Origin: Flavobacteriaceae bacterium | Lineage (GTDB): Bacteria; Bacteroidota; Bacteroidia; Flavobacteriales; Flavobacteriaceae | Reading direction: 5' to 3' | Assembly: GCA_022428005.1 (NCBI GenBank) | Contig: JAKMDI010000008.1 | Span: 1-46,313, forward strand | DNA length: 46,313 bases | Shown here: positions 43,635-46,313 of the stretch, piece by piece | How the letters are laid out: the number at the start of each line of letters is the position of its first letter | Numbering within the stretch: the first letter of the stretch is position 1 | The notes under the pieces: generated by a model | Told to the model about the DNA's origin: nothing | What the model saw: only the letters and a program-made list of their open reading frames with translations | Database searches by the model: none | Position numbers and translations under genes: made by a program

Positions 43635-43700
43635 TGATAGCTGTTTTTGTGACATGCATTGATCCAGAGAATATCGTATCTTTATTAAAAAATTTAAGCA

Positions 43701-44138
43701 ATGTATTCACTCCTTAAAAATGTCCATTCTTACTGGGCTTATTTTCTTTTACTCGTTTTGATTTTAGCCATTTTAAATGCCATAGCTGGTAAAATCAAAG
43801 GAAAAGATTTCGAATCGAGAGATCTCAGATTGTCCTTATTTGGATTAATTTTCTCCCATATTCAACTGCTTATAGGGCTGATCTTATATTTTGTCTCTCC
43901 TTGGTTTAAGCAATGGTCAAACTTAGGAATGGGTGGGGTGATGAAAGATTCCCAGACGAGACTTTTTTTGGTGGAACACCCTATTACAAATATTTTGGCG
44001 ATACTGCTCATCACCATGGGATGGTCGTTGCACAAGCGTCAAAGTGACCCCGGAAAAAAATTCTTGCGTATTGCTATTTTTTACGGTTTAGGATTACTGC
44101 TGCTGTTGAGCAGAATTCCCTGGGACAGCTGGTTATAA
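43701..44138 (+). CDS. Four-helix membrane protein (cytochrome-b-like annotation group)
   Basis: The 145-residue protein has four predicted membrane helices, at about 9-30, 45-66, 90-108 and 122-140. Histidines in HSYW (near 9), FSHIQLLIGLILYF (near 53) and VEHPITNILA lie at helix ends in a pattern that leads pipelines to call such flavobacterial proteins cytochrome B; haem binding is not established. It ends 15 bases before the truncated gpsA gene. Confidence 0.75.
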   Translation: MYSLLKNVHSYWAYFLLLVLILAILNAIAGKIKGKDFESRDLRLSLFGLIFSHIQLLIGLILYFVSPWFKQWSNLGMGGVMKDSQTRLFLVEHPITNILAILLITMGWSLHKRQSDPGKKFLRIAIFYGLGLLLLLSRIPWDSWL

Positions 44139-44153
44139 TCGAAAAAACCATTG

Positions 44154-44327
44154 GTGAAACAACCCCCATTAAAGTCTACTGTTTCTGATCTGATCCTTAA
44201 AAGAAAACTCAGTGTAGCTGTTCTGGGAGGAGGAAGTTGGGCAACGGCCATTGTAAAACTCCTTACCAATAATAAACGTAAAGTAGGATGGTACGTTAGG
44301 AGCCTAAGGAATTTCAAAGAACATTAA
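44154..44327 (+). pseudogene. gpsA: Truncated glycerol-3-phosphate dehydrogenase (N-terminal 57 codons)
   Basis: From GTG 44154 (or TTG 44151) the frame encodes the NAD-binding start of GpsA: LSVAVLGGGSWATAIVKLLTNN (residues about 21-42, with the GxGxxA-type loop) followed by KRKVGWYVRSLRNFKEH and TAA at 44325. Full GpsA is about 330 residues. The remaining 270 residues are not found in any frame downstream, where the sequence becomes AT-rich and decayed. The gene has been cut, probably by insertion or rearrangement; the product would be non-functional. Confidence 0.8.
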
Positions 44328-44366
44328 GGGCTAAACATTAACTAATAAGTATTCTTGCCCTATATC

Positions 44367-44762
44367 ATGGCTACACGTCAAAAATTGACAAAAACTAAAC
44401 ACCAAACAGAGTACAACAGAAATAAAATCAAATCTATTTCTGACAATAGCCTACTCACTCATTAGTCTCACTCCAAGAGATATGAACGTCATTTATAATT
44501 TGATGAATCTAATTATGAAGAAATAATGCTGCAGCAAGATTTGGTCCATTGATGGACTATTTATAATGATCCCACCTTATGAGGGTCGTGAAGTTAATGA
44601 GTTAGTAAAAATAGAATAAGATTATTATCAATTATATAACTTAAAAGAGGATATAAAAAGCGTAATAATCTTGCTAAAATTAATCCTGAAAAACTTAAAG
44701 AACTAATTAATGATTTCGAAATAATCCATGCAAACGAATATAATGATCTTCATCAACTTTAA
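44367..44762 (+). pseudogene. Decayed unknown gene with several stops and frameshifts
   Basis: A coding-like frame starts at ATG 44367 (MATRQKLTKTKHQTEYN) and continues through in-frame stops at 44463, 44496, 44550 and 44580 with plausible protein between them (SKRYERHL, FDESNYEEIMLQQDLVH, WTIYNDPTL). It then shifts frame to IPPYEGREVNELVKIE (stop 44617) and DYYQLYN, then shifts again to KRGYKKRNNLAKINPEKLKEL up to TAA at 44760. I do not recognise the family. It fills most of the 522-base region 44328-44849, which otherwise holds nothing I can identify. Confidence 0.5.
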
Positions 44763-44849
44763 TTAAAATAAAAAAGTGTGAATCACAAAAAAATGAATCG
44801 AGTTGAATGATGATAAACTTTAAGCAATTATTCTGTATCTATCTTTAAA

Positions 44850-46169
44850 TTATTTATTGTTGATTTTTTGAGGAAGTTGAGGGAAAAACTCCAATTCTGA
44901 AACTAATTTATCTTTTATGATTTGTTCACTTTCTGATAAATCTTCATCATTTAATGGATTAGTTTCTAAAACATCTCTGTCCATGTCAAAAAACTCGCCA
45001 TTTTGATATAATTTATACCTTTCTGTTTGAGAAAAAACATTTCTATATATGGAATTACCCCACATAGGATCGTAGTAGATATTAACGATCTCTCTTTTTA
45101 AAGTTTCTTTATTTTTAAGAATTTGCATTAGACTTTCTCCATCACCAGAGTTTTCTACATTTAAAATATCCGAAAATGTTGCATAGAAATCATTAAAATT
45201 AACTAGACCTGAGTAACTTTTAGATTTTTTAATTATGGATGGCCAGCTTGCTACCATGGGTACATTAACTCCGTGAGATATTGTATTACCCTTCCCTCCT
45301 CTTATTGATCCATTTTCTGTTTGTGAAATTATTCTAGGATGAGTTCCATTATCACCAACAAATAGTAAAAGAGTATTTTCTGCAATACCTTGAGCTTCCA
45401 ATTCATCCACAATTTTACCAATGATTTTATCCATATAGGCAACCATGTCAACAAAATATTTATTGTTTTTCTCTGACCTTGTTACCAAAGACTGCCATTC
45501 TGGTGAGTCAGGGGTTGGAACAAAAGGATCATGAACTAAAAGCATTGGATAATAAATAAAAAATGGATTTTCCTTATTCCTTTTTATAAAATCAACAGCA
45601 TAATCTGATACAATATCAGGACCATATGCATTTTCATTTCTTGTTAAAAATTTTCCATTTTGTTCAATTAATGGGTTAGCAAACCTTTCACCTAGGTCTT
45701 TTGTCTTTGTAAGCTGCCATAAGGAATATTCATCAAAACCAAATTCATATGGCCGCTTATTATCCTGAGATATTTTCTTATCAACAGCTTTGATTTTTAT
45801 ACCATTGAGTTGCCATTTTCCTACTATGGCTGTTTTATATCCATTTTCTTTAAATAAGTTTCCAAATGTTTTTTGATTTGAATTTAGATACGTAAAGTGC
45901 TCATAATTTCTAAAGTTATATTTACCTGTCATAATTTTGACTCTTGATGGAGTGCACAAAGGCTGGGAAATTGCTTTTGTGAAGTTTATACCATTTAACG
46001 CCAAAGAATCCAGTACAGGAGTTTTGTAAGAGGTGCTCCCGTTAATGCTTAAACATTCAAAGCCGATATCATCAGCCATGATCAAAATGACATTTGGCTT
46101 TTGATTTAATTCAACTTTCGATTTACAATTAATAAAAAATAGTAGAATAAAACTAAAAAAATATTTCAT
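44850..46169 (-). CDS. Arylsulfatase-type sulfatase lipoprotein
   Basis: The 439-residue enzyme begins with a lipoprotein signal (MKYFFSFILLFFINC, Cys15). It carries the metal-binding NVILIMADDIG (Asp33, Asp34), the formylglycine motif CTPSR (Cys72 to be oxidised, Arg76), GKWQLNG, and DNGTH with further metal ligands. This is a formylglycine-dependent S1-type sulfatase, anchored in a membrane and probably periplasmic or surface-exposed, removing sulfate from algal polysaccharide or another ester. Family length is normal. It is markedly AT-rich and lies beside the truncated gpsA, which suggests acquisition with the island. A sulfatase-maturing enzyme is not in the window. Confidence 0.92.
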   Translation of the reverse strand: MKYFFSFILLFFINCKSKVELNQKPNVILIMADDIGFECLSINGSTSYKTPVLDSLALNGINFTKAISQPLCTPSRVKIMTGKYNFRNYEHFTYLNSNQKTFGNLFKENGYKTAIVGKWQLNGIKIKAVDKKISQDNKRPYEFGFDEYSLWQLTKTKDLGERFANPLIEQNGKFLTRNENAYGPDIVSDYAVDFIKRNKENPFFIYYPMLLVHDPFVPTPDSPEWQSLVTRSEKNNKYFVDMVAYMDKIIGKIVDELEAQGIAENTLLLFVGDNGTHPRIISQTENGSIRGGKGNTISHGVNVPMVASWPSIIKKSKSYSGLVNFNDFYATFSDILNVENSGDGESLMQILKNKETLKREIVNIYYDPMWGNSIYRNVFSQTERYKLYQNGEFFDMDRDVLETNPLNDEDLSESEQIIKDKLVSELEFFPQLPQKINNK

Positions 46170-46190
46170 CTGAAAAAACTATATATAAAA

Positions 46191-46227
46191 GGGTTACTAA
46201 TGAATTAAAAAAATCCAAAGCAACCCT
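46191..46227 (-). terminator. Possible terminator of the gene entering from the right edge
   Basis: AGGGTT (46227-46222 on minus) pairs with AACCCT (46196-46191), loop 25 bases, then TTTTATATATAG. The stem is only six bp, so support is modest. It lies between the partial gene at the right edge and the sulfatase. Confidence 0.35.
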
Positions 46228-46255
46228 CTAATTTTAAAATTAACTATTAACTTTT

Positions 46256-46263
46256 CAAATATA
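46256..46263 (-). promoter_or_regulatory. Possible -7 element upstream of the sulfatase
   Basis: Minus strand reads TATATTTG (TAnnTTTG). It would give a leader of about 80 bases that includes the hairpin at 46191-46227, so sulfatase expression could be limited by that hairpin. Confidence 0.3.
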
Positions 46264-46273
46264 ACATCCAATT

Positions 46274-46312
46274 TTATCTATAACCATTGTTTGTTGGGTC
46301 TGATTCTAAGAG
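46274..46312 (-). CDS. C-terminal end of an unknown protein (partial)
   Basis: At the right edge a minus-strand frame encodes LLESDPTNNGYR and then TAA (46276-46274). The composition looks protein-like, and the orientation matches the sulfatase. Twelve residues are too few to name a family. Confidence 0.3.
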   Translation of the reverse strand, partial: LLESDPTNNGYR

Positions 46313-46313
46313 T

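Noticed and set aside
1-46313. CRISPR arrays, insertion sequences, prophage or a recognisable defence system
   Set aside because: No repeated spacer-like units, transposase or integrase motifs, phage structural genes or known defence domains were seen on either strand.

Overview
The window looks like a chromosome segment of a marine member of the Flavobacteriaceae (Bacteroidota). Pointers are the fused proofreading-exonuclease/DnaE polymerase, the order acpP-fabF-rnc-(IPExxxVDY-type gene)-pyk, the enlarged PurF-like amidotransferase, an AddA/AddB-like pair, an acyclic-carotenoid gene set, a lipoprotein sulfatase, and repeated TAnnTTTG (-7 type) promoter elements with few Shine-Dalgarno sequences. 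The exact genus cannot be read from the sequence.

Layout. (1) 1-660: AT-rich accessory edge with the tail of one unknown gene and a second small acidic gene that shares a motif with it. (2) 712-866: tRNA-Asp with a textbook Bacteroidota promoter and a perfect hairpin terminator. (3) 949-6729, minus strand: a six-gene, almost gapless carbohydrate operon (GH88-like glycosidase, TIM-barrel isomerase, Gfo/Idh/MocA oxidoreductase, SDR oxidoreductase, small membrane protein, sodium/solute symporter). No regulator or SusCD pair is linked to it. (4) 6930-20654: housekeeping genes (trxA, dnaE, mfd, ACT-domain protein, YraN, metG, class IV-type deacetylase, CBS protein, NAD-binding epimerase-like protein). 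(5) 20707-27988: a four-helix-bundle-like protein, a lipoprotein, and carotenoid genes in two blocks (CruF-like, CrtD-like and CrtA-like on minus; CrtI on plus). Between the blocks lie a voltage-gated-type K+ channel and a 28-residue single-span membrane peptide just upstream of it. (6) 28040-33940: AddB-like and AddA-like double-strand-break repair proteins. (7) 34035-44138: superoxide dismutase, PurF-like protein, PfkB kinase, rnhA, purN, then the acpP-fabF-rnc-pyk run, a CYTH protein and a small membrane protein. (8) 44154-46313: a gpsA gene cut off after 57 codons, a decayed unknown gene, a sulfatase lipoprotein and the tail of another gene. This right edge looks like an accessory insertion or rearrangement.

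The core is tightly packed. At three convergent gene pairs the coding regions overlap tail to tail (4, 40 and 4 bases), and a fourth pair is only 2 bases apart, leaving no room for a terminator. The observations most worth following are the membrane peptide coupled to the K+ channel, the hairpin in front of the carotenoid operon, the oxidoreductive sugar operon, and the gpsA breakpoint with its decayed neighbour. I saw no CRISPR array, transposase or toxin/defence system that I could support.
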